DNA of 64,000 nt from Fonticella tunisiensis (GTDB taxonomy: Bacteria; Bacillota; Clostridia; Clostridiales; Caloramatoraceae), in NCBI RefSeq assembly GCF_004364155.1, contig NZ_SOAZ01000002.1, positions 165,037 to 229,036 of the forward strand, in the 5' to 3' direction. Positions within the stretch are counted from its first letter, which is position 1; every line of letters begins with the position of its first letter. The position numbers were made by a program, and so were the translations under genes. The notes beneath the pieces were generated by a model. The model made no database searches. It saw only the letters and a program-made list of their open reading frames with translations, and was not told the DNA's origin. Below are positions 1 through 7,309 of this stretch, piece by piece.

Positions 1-120
1 GAGCTCAAGGAATGGGCAAGAAATGAAAAGACAGGCAATCAAACACTTGTAACACCAAAGGGAAGAGAGACATTCAGGTTGTTGCTAATAAAAGATGGAT
101 TGATTAAGGAGGCAGTATAA
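1..120 (+). CDS. 3' end of an unidentified prophage gene (partial)
   Basis: The frame is open from the first base and stops with TAA at 118-120, leaving the last 39 codons of a gene that starts left of the window. The tail is charged (ends GLIKEAV) and has no motif I can name. Its position just before a replication-initiator-type gene suggests an early prophage protein such as an antirepressor or recombination protein, but that is a guess. Confidence 0.6.
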   Translation, partial: ELKEWARNEKTGNQTLVTPKGRETFRLLLIKDGLIKEAV

Positions 121-178
121 AAGGAGCAAGCCCTGGCGGCTGCTCCGTACAAAGGCAAAATATAAGGCAGGTGATTAT

Positions 179-1078
179 ATGCCGCAACAAGGTTGGATAT
201 GTCTATATAGAAAAATTAGTGATAGTTGGTTATGGGATGATAGACCATTTAGTAAAGGTCAGGCATGGATTGATTTAATATTACTTGCTAATCACGAAGA
301 TAGAAAAATTCTCTTGGGTAATGAGCTCATAACTATTCCCAGAGGCAGTTTTATAACCTCTGAACTTAAACTTATGAAGCGTTGGGGATGGAGTAAAGAG
401 AAGGTTAGAAACTTTTTAAAACTGCTTCAAGATGATGGAATGATTGTAAAAATTAGCGATAAAAAAAAGACCACTATAAACATAGTAAATTACAGTATTT
501 ATCAAGATATGCCAGACCATAAACAGACCACAGAAAGACCACAAAAAGACCAAGAGCAGACCACGAGCAGACTGCCAGCCGACACAAACAACAATGATAA
601 CAATTACAACAATGATAACAAAGATATAAATAATATGTGTGTCACCCCGGCTGAGAAACCTGAGGAAGGTGGAGCGCAGGAAAATAATCCTGGCAAAGGT
701 GAGTACACAGAGGATTTTGAACGATTTTGGTCCTTGTATCCAAGACGTAAGGAAAAAATAAGAGCTTTTAAAGCATGGAAGGCAAGGCTTAAGGAAAAGG
801 TGAATCCTGAGGAACTAATTAAAGCTGCTAGCAATTATGCTATGTACTGTAAGCTTAATCACACTGAGGAGCGGTACATAAAACACGCAAGTACATTCCT
901 TGGTCCTGATAAGCCCTTTATGGAGTATATCGAGTGGCACCCAGAGCATGAAGTGAGTGTTACTGCTGATGCTTTTAAAGGGCAGAAAAAGAATATCTTC
1001 CGGGATTATGGTGGGCAAAGGCAATATGACGTTCAAGAGCTGAAAAAACAATTATTAGGGAGGTCGGGGCATGACTAA
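179..1078 (+). CDS. Phage replication initiator / replisome organizer, DnaD-like
   Basis: 299 residues. Residues 1-110 look like the winged-helix N-terminal domain of phage replisome organizers (opening MPQQGWICLYRKI, then WDDRPFSKGQAWIDLILLA). Residues about 125-170 are a low-complexity linker rich in Asn, Asp and Gln. Residues about 175-260 form a second helical domain with the FWSLYPRRKEKIRAFKAW motif common in clostridial and Bacillus phage replication proteins. Such proteins bind the phage origin and help load the host helicase. ATG at 179 is preceded by AGGCAGGTGA. It heads the early operon with ssb, RusA and a nuclease, which supports a replication role. Family placement is by pattern recognition. 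Confidence 0.75.
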   Translation: MPQQGWICLYRKISDSWLWDDRPFSKGQAWIDLILLANHEDRKILLGNELITIPRGSFITSELKLMKRWGWSKEKVRNFLKLLQDDGMIVKISDKKKTTINIVNYSIYQDMPDHKQTTERPQKDQEQTTSRLPADTNNNDNNYNNDNKDINNMCVTPAEKPEEGGAQENNPGKGEYTEDFERFWSLYPRRKEKIRAFKAWKARLKEKVNPEELIKAASNYAMYCKLNHTEERYIKHASTFLGPDKPFMEYIEWHPEHEVSVTADAFKGQKKNIFRDYGGQRQYDVQELKKQLLGRSGHD

Positions 1079-1111
1079 AGAAAATAACTACAGGCTAAAG
1101 GGAGTGGTTTA

Positions 1112-1354
1112 GTGGATGACAAATATCTAATCCTCTCCCTTGCAAAGAGGGAGATAGAAAAGAAACTTGAGAGAGCCCAGGCTGATATAAAAAAGAAAAG
1201 CGAGAAACTGCGACAACTGGATGTATTCCGAGACAGTAAAGCTAGGCGTAGAAATGCCAGAATAGCCTTGACGTGTGCATGTGAGGAAAGGGACAGATGG
1301 GAAAGAAGGCTTGAAATAGTCAATAAATGGATGGAGGAAATAAAGAATGAATAA
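1112..1354 (+). CDS. Small charged prophage protein, unknown function
   Basis: 80 residues from a GTG start. It is highly charged and almost certainly alpha-helical, probably a short coiled coil (KREIEKKLERAQADIKKKSE). It overlaps the ssb start by 8 bases, so the two are translationally coupled. The ribosome site is an AAGGGAGTGGTTTA stretch resembling that of two other GTG-start genes nearby. I do not recognise the family. Confidence 0.6.
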   Translation: MDDKYLILSLAKREIEKKLERAQADIKKKSEKLRQLDVFRDSKARRRNARIALTCACEERDRWERRLEIVNKWMEEIKNE

Positions 1355-1739
1355 AGTTTTTTTAATAGGCAGATTAACTCGTGAACCGGAGCTTAGATTT
1401 ACTCCAGGAACGGGAATTGCGGTAGCTAACTTTACACTGGCAGTTGATAGAAATTATGTAGGGCAAGACGGACAAAAGCAAGCTGATTTTATTCCGGTTA
1501 TATGCTGGAGAAAGCTTGCTGAAGTTGTTGCAAACAATCTTGGGAAGGGAAGGCTTGTTGCTGTATCGGGTTCTATCCAGACAAGCAGCTATCAAGCACA
1601 GGATGGGAGCAAGAGATATAAGGTAGAGGTCGTTGCAGATGAGGTAAAGTTTTTAGATTGGCCGAAGGATAACAAAGATGACGGCGGAGTAGATGGATTC
1701 TACCCGGTTGATGGGGACGAGGATATCCCTTTTAGGTAA
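1347..1739 (+). CDS. ssb: Single-stranded DNA-binding protein (prophage SSB)
   Basis: 130 residues with the full OB-fold signature: MNKVFLIGRLTREPELRFT at the start, FTLAVDR in the middle and the acidic C-terminal tail ending DEDIPFR, which in SSBs recruits partner proteins. It coats single-stranded DNA during phage replication and recombination. It is somewhat shorter than typical host SSB (about 150-175) because the disordered linker is short. It lies in the early operon, overlapping the upstream gene. Confidence 0.93.
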   Translation: MNKVFLIGRLTREPELRFTPGTGIAVANFTLAVDRNYVGQDGQKQADFIPVICWRKLAEVVANNLGKGRLVAVSGSIQTSSYQAQDGSKRYKVEVVADEVKFLDWPKDNKDDGGVDGFYPVDGDEDIPFR

Positions 1740-1797
1740 GGAGTTTATCTATTCTCCGTAATCAAAAATAGATGGCACGCAAGAGGGGATGGTTAAA

Positions 1798-2394
1798 GTG
1801 GGATATATACAAGGGATAAAGTGGACAGAAGAAAAAATAGAGCAAGAAATCAGAAAAGTCATGGCTGCTCTGCATATTTATCGAATGCCAAGTAGGAGTG
1901 AGATTAAAAGCGTCTTAAAGGACAACGCTCTTTGTAATAAAATTTCAAGAACTGGTGGATTCAAATATTGGGCTGATAGACTTGGACTGGATATGAAAGA
2001 AAGTGACACTAAAACAGGGAAAAGATATGAAGTTGAAGCTGCCAATATGTTAAGAGCCCGAGGATATGAAGTCGAACAGATGTCTATAAAGCATCCGTAC
2101 GATTTGCTGGTAAATGGAAAGATAAAAATTGATGTTAAAGTTGGTAGACCATATATGCTAAGGGGCGAAAGTAGGGTACATACGTTCAGAACTGAAAAAA
2201 GACATGCTACTTGTGATTTATATTTAATATTCGCCCTGGATGAACATGAGGAGATTGAAAGAATATTTATTATCCCTGGGTATGAGTTAAAAGTTGTCAC
2301 TATGTGCATTGGGCGAGACAGCAAGTATAACAAATTCATAGGAAGATGGGACCTTATAGAGCAGTATGATAGGTTCTACAAGAGCTTAAAGTGA
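1798..2394 (+). CDS. PD-(D/E)XK-type nuclease-like protein
   Basis: About 198 residues. The N-terminal third is a helical, possibly DNA-binding part (EEKIEQEIRKVMAALH, then SRTGGFKYWADRLGL). The C-terminal part, from about residue 75, has a conserved nuclease pattern: E in KRYEVEAANMLRARGYEVE, then D in YDLLVNGKIKIDVKVGR, where DVK is the usual D-x-K. This layout is typical of restriction-endonuclease-like resolvases and homing-type nucleases. GTG at 1798 is preferred over ATG at 1789 because the GAGGGG ribosome site touches the ATG. Function in recombination or genome processing is inferred. Confidence 0.6.
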   Translation: MGYIQGIKWTEEKIEQEIRKVMAALHIYRMPSRSEIKSVLKDNALCNKISRTGGFKYWADRLGLDMKESDTKTGKRYEVEAANMLRARGYEVEQMSIKHPYDLLVNGKIKIDVKVGRPYMLRGESRVHTFRTEKRHATCDLYLIFALDEHEEIERIFIIPGYELKVVTMCIGRDSKYNKFIGRWDLIEQYDRFYKSLK

Positions 2395-2438
2395 CTAAGA
2401 CGCAATTTGATTAAAAAACGAACAAAGGGGATGGTAAG

Positions 2439-2639
2439 GTGGATGAATTGAGAAGGAACGTGCTGAGCTTGGCGACAAGCTTGGCACTGCAGGCTAGCGC
2501 AGAGCAAGGTGTAGATTATACGAAAGCTATTCCAGGGGCGCTGGAAGAGGCCTGCTTGAGATTAGGCGTAGATAGGAAGAAATTCATAAGAATGTTTGCA
2601 TGGTCAAGGGGAAAGGAAAATGGAAAGAAAAAACTATAA
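2439..2639 (+). CDS. Small prophage protein, unknown function
   Basis: 66 residues from GTG behind AAAGGGGATGGTAAG. Mixed helical sequence (MDELRRNVLSLATSLALQAS) with a basic C-terminus. It overlaps the next gene by about 20 bases. No family recognised. Confidence 0.55.
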   Translation: MDELRRNVLSLATSLALQASAEQGVDYTKAIPGALEEACLRLGVDRKKFIRMFAWSRGKENGKKKL

Positions 2640-2886
2640 TAATCTTGATTTTAATAAACTAATAGTTTCAATCATCGCACAAGCTGTAAGAGATTATAAA
2701 AATCCTAGATGTTTCCATGAAAATAAAAATACAGAACTGAAGAAAAAGCAGATTAAGGAAAGTGCTATAAGTTTCCTTAAAAGTGAGGATTGCAGATATA
2801 TGTGTGATGTGCTGAATATAGACCACAAGAAAATATTATTTAAGTTGGGACTGGAGGGACAGAACGGTGGACATATTAGTGCTTAA
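2620..2886 (+). CDS. Small prophage protein, unknown function
   Basis: 88 residues. The ATG at 2620 follows AAGGGGAAAGGAAA, whereas the upstream in-frame ATG at 2596 has no ribosome site, so 2620 is preferred. The protein is lysine-rich and has two cysteines in its second half (DCRYMCDVLNIDHKKI). No known domain is evident. It lies in the early operon with short overlaps on both sides. Confidence 0.55.
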   Translation: MERKNYNNLDFNKLIVSIIAQAVRDYKNPRCFHENKNTELKKKQIKESAISFLKSEDCRYMCDVLNIDHKKILFKLGLEGQNGGHISA

Positions 2887-3160
2887 GAAGAATGACACAA
2901 TAAAAGAAATGCTAAGCAAGCTCGATGAAGAAGTATTAGAGGTAATACATGCTGCAACCGCTGAAAATGAGGAAAGGGTTGCAGAGGAAGTATTTGACAC
3001 TATTCAGGTTTGTATAGGTATATTGGACAAGCTAGAAAGATTTGGAGCAGACATAAAAGGATCTTTGGAAAGGCATAATAAAAAACTTCTTGAGCGTGGA
3101 TGGGAGTATGAGAAGGTTATACATATCAACGTTGTGAGGGGTGAAGCATATGAAGGTTAG
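2867..3160 (+). CDS. MazG-like nucleotide pyrophosphohydrolase
   Basis: 97 residues from GTG, overlapping the previous gene by 20 bases. It has the all-alpha NTP pyrophosphatase pattern: EEVLE (the first metal-binding E-x-x-E) near residue 21 and EEVFD (E-x-x-D) near residue 40, followed by a helical tail with RHNKKLLERGW. MazG-like phage proteins hydrolyse nucleoside triphosphates or alarmones such as ppGpp and may adjust the nucleotide pool or host stress response during infection. The substrate cannot be told from sequence. Confidence 0.7.
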   Translation: MDILVLKKNDTIKEMLSKLDEEVLEVIHAATAENEERVAEEVFDTIQVCIGILDKLERFGADIKGSLERHNKKLLERGWEYEKVIHINVVRGEAYEG

Positions 3161-3548
3161 TTTTACTGTGCCGGGGCGGCCTATGGGTAAGCAAAGACCG
3201 AGGGTGATGAAGTCAGGCATCACCTTCACCCCCAAGGAAACTATATCATATGAAAATCTTGTAAAGATGGTATATATGCAGAGTGGTTCAAAGATGTTTG
3301 AAGGGCCAATCAAAATGAGAATAATAGCTTATTATGAGATACCTAAATCTACTTCAAAGAAAAAAGCAGAGCTCATGAGAGCACATATCGAGAGGCCAAC
3401 TAAGAAGCCGGACGTGGATAATATAGTTAAAATCATTTGTGATGCTCTAAATAAAGTTGCATACCATGATGATTCACAAATTGTAAGTTGCGAGATACAG
3501 AAATACTATTCAGATAATCCGCGTGTGGAAGTTGAAATTTGGGAATAG
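3150..3548 (+). CDS. rusA: RusA-family Holliday junction resolvase
   Basis: About 132 residues. The RusA signatures are clear: VPGRPMGKQRPRV at the N-terminus and the acidic metal-binding set KPDVDNIVKIICDALN followed by YHDDSQI. RusA dimers cut Holliday junctions symmetrically and help resolve recombination intermediates before packaging. ATG at 3150 has GAGGGGTG at a good distance; the GTG at 3141 is less likely. It overlaps the MazG-like gene, consistent with one early transcript. Confidence 0.9.
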   Translation: MKVSFTVPGRPMGKQRPRVMKSGITFTPKETISYENLVKMVYMQSGSKMFEGPIKMRIIAYYEIPKSTSKKKAELMRAHIERPTKKPDVDNIVKIICDALNKVAYHDDSQIVSCEIQKYYSDNPRVEVEIWE

Positions 3549-3559
3549 GAGGGGTTGAT

Positions 3560-3841
3560 ATGAACAGGGCCATGCGCAGGAAAATGGACAAACAGCTTAG
3601 GGCAAAACTTACTGATGAGCAGTTTCAGGAGCTTAAAAGCAAGACAATATCCGAAATGATTGACATTGAAGTAAAAAGACGACTTGATGATACATGGAGT
3701 AAGATGAGTAGCGTGCTTATTGAAATTATGCGCAAAAACAGAATTAGTCAGGAGAGGATACACAAGATAGTATCTGAGTTCTCTGAGGAAATATATAAAA
3801 GATATGGGAGGGACAATGATGAAGGATTATCTCAATGCTGA
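3560..3841 (+). CDS. Prophage protein of unknown function
   Basis: 93 residues starting MNRAMRRKMDKQ after GAGGGGTTGAT; the in-frame ATG at 3539 lies inside the ribosome site of the downstream start and is less likely. Strongly basic and helical, with an MRRK-type N-terminus common in small clostridial phage proteins. It overlaps the next gene by 26 bases. Function unknown. Confidence 0.6.
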   Translation: MNRAMRRKMDKQLRAKLTDEQFQELKSKTISEMIDIEVKRRLDDTWSKMSSVLIEIMRKNRISQERIHKIVSEFSEEIYKRYGRDNDEGLSQC

Positions 3842-4397
3842 AGAAAGAAATCAATTAATGGTATTAATGACAGTAATCCAAATGTTTGACGGTAATAGAG
3901 GTATAAATGGCCCTACAATGCAGAACATAGTAGATTCATGGTCAAGTAGAGGTAATCTAACTAAGGATGAGCAAAGGAGCCTTAAGATGGCTCAAACTTA
4001 TCTCAATAAGTTTTGTAAGAGCGTCTACAATAGGATGCATGCTAACGAAAAGGAAACAATAGCGAAAAGACTTGCTAAGTTTGATTTCAGGTTAGTAGAT
4101 GATTATACGTTGCAGAAGATATATAGAGATATCAAAGATAGGATGAAAAACGCTATTGTGCCCAGGGAACAATTTGAGAACTGGTGCAGGGACATCATGG
4201 AGGTTCACTGCAAGGGATGTACAAAGCATCATGCTGAGTGTGAATTGCATACTTACTTTGAAGATAACTTTGTTCCTGAGAGCTCCTGGGGCCTTGAAAA
4301 TTGCAGATATGCTTACAAGGAAGTTGATGTGAAGAAGGATGAGAAGAAAATCAAAGAGTTTCAAGAGTTCAAGGCTAAGAAGGCAAAGGCGGTATGA
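3816..4397 (+). CDS. Cysteine/histidine-containing prophage protein (DUF5651-like)
   Basis: About 193 residues. The N-terminal two-thirds is helical. The C-terminal third holds a likely metal site (CKGCTKHHAECELH, then ENCRYAY). This is a common clostridial phage protein that I recall as DUF5651; I am moderately sure of the name, and the function is unknown. ATG at 3816 follows GGGAGGGACA; the annotatable ATG at 3804 overlaps that site. A lysine-rich helix ends the protein. Confidence 0.65.
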   Translation: MMKDYLNAEERNQLMVLMTVIQMFDGNRGINGPTMQNIVDSWSSRGNLTKDEQRSLKMAQTYLNKFCKSVYNRMHANEKETIAKRLAKFDFRLVDDYTLQKIYRDIKDRMKNAIVPREQFENWCRDIMEVHCKGCTKHHAECELHTYFEDNFVPESSWGLENCRYAYKEVDVKKDEKKIKEFQEFKAKKAKAV

Positions 4398-4792
4398 AGT
4401 ACTACTATTATGGCTCAGCCAATTATATCGAGCTTGAAGATGATGAAAAAATCATAGAGAAACCTGTGGAACTGGGAGACAAGCTCCTGGTTCCCGGGGA
4501 CTTCGTGAAGAAGATAGGTGAAAAAGAGCGTAGTAGTTTTGAAATGCAAGAAGGATATTTTTTAAAATATATGGGATATGTAGAAAGCGAATACGGCAAG
4601 GATCTGCTTTTCGGAACAAATGTTATATCAGCAGATACACGACGATTTTACTATTCCTTTGCATACATAGACAAAAATACTCTACTTGTACAAGGTAATC
4701 AAACAGGTTTCTGGGATATAAGAGTTGAAAAGCTTGAAGTATTCAAGGATGTTGAGATGAAATATATTCATAGACAGTTAAGCTTCATTTAG
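4394..4792 (+). CDS. Prophage protein of unknown function
   Basis: 132 residues overlapping the previous stop by four bases (ATGA). It is predicted mostly beta, with regular hydrophobic and acidic alternation (GDKLLVPGDFVKKIGEKERS). No family recognised. The four-base overlap shows translational coupling. Confidence 0.55.
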   Translation: MKYYYYGSANYIELEDDEKIIEKPVELGDKLLVPGDFVKKIGEKERSSFEMQEGYFLKYMGYVESEYGKDLLFGTNVISADTRRFYYSFAYIDKNTLLVQGNQTGFWDIRVEKLEVFKDVEMKYIHRQLSFI

Positions 4793-4803
4793 GCGGTGAT
4801 AAC

Positions 4804-5136
4804 ATGGCGCTGGACATGATAGACATAGGACAGGCTATATACGAAACAAGCAAAAGAATAGAAAAAGGTGTAAATGAGTTATACAAGTACGCAAAGGCAT
4901 ATGCAGAAGCTGAAAAAGATTACAGGTTAGCCCTAGCAAGAGAAATAATATCTCTTAGAGACGCAGGGCTACCTGCAACCTTAATAAATGATGTGGCCCG
5001 AGGGAACATAAGTGATTTGAAATATAAAAGGGATTTAGCAGAGGTAAGCTACAAAACAGCAAGAGATATGCTTGAAGCACTTGAAGCAGAACTGAGCGGA
5101 CTGCAAAGCATATACAAAAATCAAAAAGAAATATAA
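4804..5136 (+). CDS. Conserved-type helical phage protein, unknown function
   Basis: 110 residues, preceded by GGCGGTGATAAC. It is a long helical protein (YKYAKAYAEAEKDYRLALA) with the LRDAGLPATLINDVARG motif I recognise from many small clostridial phage proteins of unknown function in the early-to-late junction. Likely cytoplasmic and possibly nucleic-acid related, but no activity can be assigned. Confidence 0.6.
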   Translation: MALDMIDIGQAIYETSKRIEKGVNELYKYAKAYAEAEKDYRLALAREIISLRDAGLPATLINDVARGNISDLKYKRDLAEVSYKTARDMLEALEAELSGLQSIYKNQKEI

Positions 5137-5194
5137 CAAATAAGCATTTTATTATAAAGATCAGCATTTAAATTAAAATTGTGAAGGTGTTTAC

Positions 5195-5566
5195 ATGAAA
5201 AATACACTTGAAGGACAAATAACTTTTGATGATTTAATAAAAACATCTAAAATTGATGAAGCTTCAAAGGATTTATCTAGGCAAGCAATAAATGAACTCA
5301 ATGAAATTGGAATCAGCGGGATAGTTGATTATGTCGACTTTAGAAACGTACAAGCTTATGTAATTTTTAAAAACAAATTTCAATGTTTACCTGAAACACT
5401 CAATTTATCATATAAGTCTTGGTGTTTTTGGTATGGAGGCGGAATTTACATTTATGGACGAAAATTTAATCTTATAAATACAGAATACTGTGGACTTGTA
5501 GGAACAGTTAGATCAAGGATAGAAGAAATAGACAAAAACAGGAGGGCTAAAGTATGGATTACATAA
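5195..5566 (+). CDS. Prophage protein of unknown function
   Basis: 123 residues after GAAGGTG. It starts MKNTLEGQITFDDLI and ends NRRAKVWIT, overlapping the start of the ArpU-like gene by 13 bases. The middle is rich in aromatic residues (SWCFWYGGGIYIYG). No recognised domain. Confidence 0.5.
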   Translation: MKNTLEGQITFDDLIKTSKIDEASKDLSRQAINELNEIGISGIVDYVDFRNVQAYVIFKNKFQCLPETLNLSYKSWCFWYGGGIYIYGRKFNLINTEYCGLVGTVRSRIEEIDKNRRAKVWIT

Positions 5567-5976
5567 GAGAAACAGAAAAGTGGCTTTATAACTACAAAAC
5601 TATTAAAGCAAGTATAGAAAACCTTCAAAGGTTATATGCTGAGAAAGAGAAAGAAGTAAAAGAGGGAAGACCAATTAGGTACGATAAGGACAAGCTAAGC
5701 CCTACATATGCATTCAATAGCGAGGCTGAAAATATAGCAATAGACTTGGCAACTATAAAAAGCAGAATAGAAAGAATGAAAGCAAAAGTTGAAATAATAG
5801 AAACTGCTATAGAAGGCTTAAATGAGATTGAGAAAAAAATAATCCTGATGAAATATATAGAAGGTCATCATTGGTGGCGTATAGCTTATGAGGTGAGATA
5901 CAATGAACGATGGTGCAGACAATTAAAAAATATTGCTTTAAAGAAATTATCAGTTGCAATATTTGGAGAAGAATAA
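5554..5976 (+). CDS. ArpU/RinA-type late transcription regulator (sigma-like)
   Basis: 140 residues. The N-terminal two-thirds is a long helical segment; the C-terminal third resembles a sigma-70 region 4 helix-turn-helix (LNEIEKKIILMKYIEG, then the recognition part WWRIAYEVRYNERWCRQ). Proteins of this kind sit directly before the terminase in Gram-positive phages and switch on late packaging and structural genes. The position here, followed by a terminator and the packaging block, fits. The exact family is inferred from layout and helix pattern. Confidence 0.7.
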   Translation: MDYIRETEKWLYNYKTIKASIENLQRLYAEKEKEVKEGRPIRYDKDKLSPTYAFNSEAENIAIDLATIKSRIERMKAKVEIIETAIEGLNEIEKKIILMKYIEGHHWWRIAYEVRYNERWCRQLKNIALKKLSVAIFGEE

Positions 5977-6080
5977 ACACAGCCGTTTTACAGCCGATTT
6001 TTTGGTAAAAAGCATGATAAAATAGTAATATGAAAATCTATAGCCGAGCAGGTGCGGCATACCAAAGAATACATCTGCAG

Positions 6081-6114
6081 AAACCTCCATGGCGGTCCCG
6101 TGGGGGTTTTCTTA
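6081..6114 (+). terminator. Terminator after early region
   Basis: A 12-bp stem (AAACCTCCATGG with CCGTGGGGGTTT, including G-T pairs) with a five-base loop is followed by TTTTCTT. It closes the early transcript downstream of the ArpU-like gene. Confidence 0.7.
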
Positions 6115-6189
6115 TTGAAATAAACTTATTAACAATATATTGTGTATAATGTGGATAATAAACACAAAATATAGAAAGGAGGGAGAGGT

Positions 6190-6363
6190 GTGAAACTTGG
6201 ACAAGTACTCCGGGAGAAACAGCCTAATGAGTATCGTAAATTGAATAAGCGTAAGAAGAAGGAGAGGAAAGCCAAGGAGCACCTCTCCTTTTATGATATT
6301 TTGGAACTTATGAAGCATGATAGTTATGAAAGGCATAGAGGAGCTTTAAGGCAAAGGTATTAA
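6190..6363 (+). CDS. Small basic phage protein, 57 residues
   Basis: GTG start with a very strong GAAAGGAGGGAGAG ribosome site. The product opens MKLGQVLREKQPNEYRKLNK, has a run of lysines and arginines (KRKKKERKAKEH), and ends RGALRQRY. I recognise it as a short basic protein repeatedly found just upstream of the terminase in clostridial phages. Function unknown; a nucleic-acid-binding or regulatory role is a guess from its charge. Confidence 0.65.
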   Translation: MKLGQVLREKQPNEYRKLNKRKKKERKAKEHLSFYDILELMKHDSYERHRGALRQRY

Positions 6364-6460
6364 ATTTTTTATTTTATGTTTTTGAGATGTTACTGGAACA
6401 GGATACAATATTAAACACATAAAATAAAAAAGCATTCCGAAAGAAGAGTAAATGATAGTT

Positions 6461-6488
6461 AAAAGAGCTCCTAACCGGGCTCTTTTTT
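6461..6488 (+). terminator. Terminator before the packaging genes
   Basis: AAAAGAGC and GCTCTTTT pair around a short GC-containing loop, followed by TT. It separates the 57-residue gene from the terminase operon. Confidence 0.75.
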
Positions 6489-6535
6489 CATGCAAAAAAC
6501 AAACTCGAATAAGCGATTAGCGTTGAGGTGGTGAT

Positions 6536-7309
6536 ATGGCCAGACAGAGAAGTCCAGATAGCTTAAAAGCTGAACAGATGTATCTCGAAAGCGGTGGAAA
6601 GCTTGAATTAATTGATATTGCAAAAGAATTAGGTGTATCTGATGGCACGGTTAGATCATGGAAAAATCGATATAAATGGGATGAATTATTAAATGCAACG
6701 TTGCAAAAGGATAAACGCAACGTTGCGAATAAAAAACGTAAAAGAGGAGGCCAGCCTGGCAATAAAAATGCCATCGGTAATTCTGGAGGAGCAGCTCCGC
6801 CAGGTAACCTTAATGCAATTAAACACGGAGCCTATCAATCCTTATATGCTGATATGCTATCACCAGAGGAAAAAGCCATATATGAGCAGACTACAGCTGA
6901 GGTAAACATAGATGAAGAAATAAAACTGTTAAGGCTTAAAATAGTAAGGCTACTCAACAGAGATAAGACATTTTTTTATGATGTCTTTGGCAACAAAATA
7001 GAGAAAGAATTGACAGAGGAAGAAAGAGAAGCTGGAGTTTTGGCATGTATGGACCAGTTAAGAAGGCTTATAGAAACGAAAGCTACTATAGCTGATGATA
7101 CAGAAAGACTTGCCTTTGATAAGTACAAATTTGAAGTTGAGATGCAGCTCAAGAAGGAAAAAATTGATATTGATAAGCAGAAGCTTGAAATAGCCAAAAT
7201 TAAGGCCGGCAGCGTAGAACAGGAAGAGGTTGAGGATGATGGATTTATTGATGCACTGAAGGGTGAAGTAGAGGAAGTGTGGGCAGATGGCGATAGTGAA
7301 GAGAATTAA
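6536..7309 (+). CDS. terS: Phage terminase small subunit
   Basis: 257 residues. The N-terminus is a helix-turn-helix (KLELIDIAKELGVSDGTVRSW) followed by a basic linker (KKRKRGGQPGN) and the GGAAPPGNLNAIKHGAY motif typical of this family. The C-terminal half is a long coiled coil (MQLKKEKIDIDKQKLEIAK). The small subunit recognises the packaging start site on phage DNA and regulates the large subunit. It overlaps the large subunit gene by 23 bases. The ribosome site is GAGGTGGTGAT. Confidence 0.88.
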   Translation: MARQRSPDSLKAEQMYLESGGKLELIDIAKELGVSDGTVRSWKNRYKWDELLNATLQKDKRNVANKKRKRGGQPGNKNAIGNSGGAAPPGNLNAIKHGAYQSLYADMLSPEEKAIYEQTTAEVNIDEEIKLLRLKIVRLLNRDKTFFYDVFGNKIEKELTEEEREAGVLACMDQLRRLIETKATIADDTERLAFDKYKFEVEMQLKKEKIDIDKQKLEIAKIKAGSVEQEEVEDDGFIDALKGEVEEVWADGDSEEN

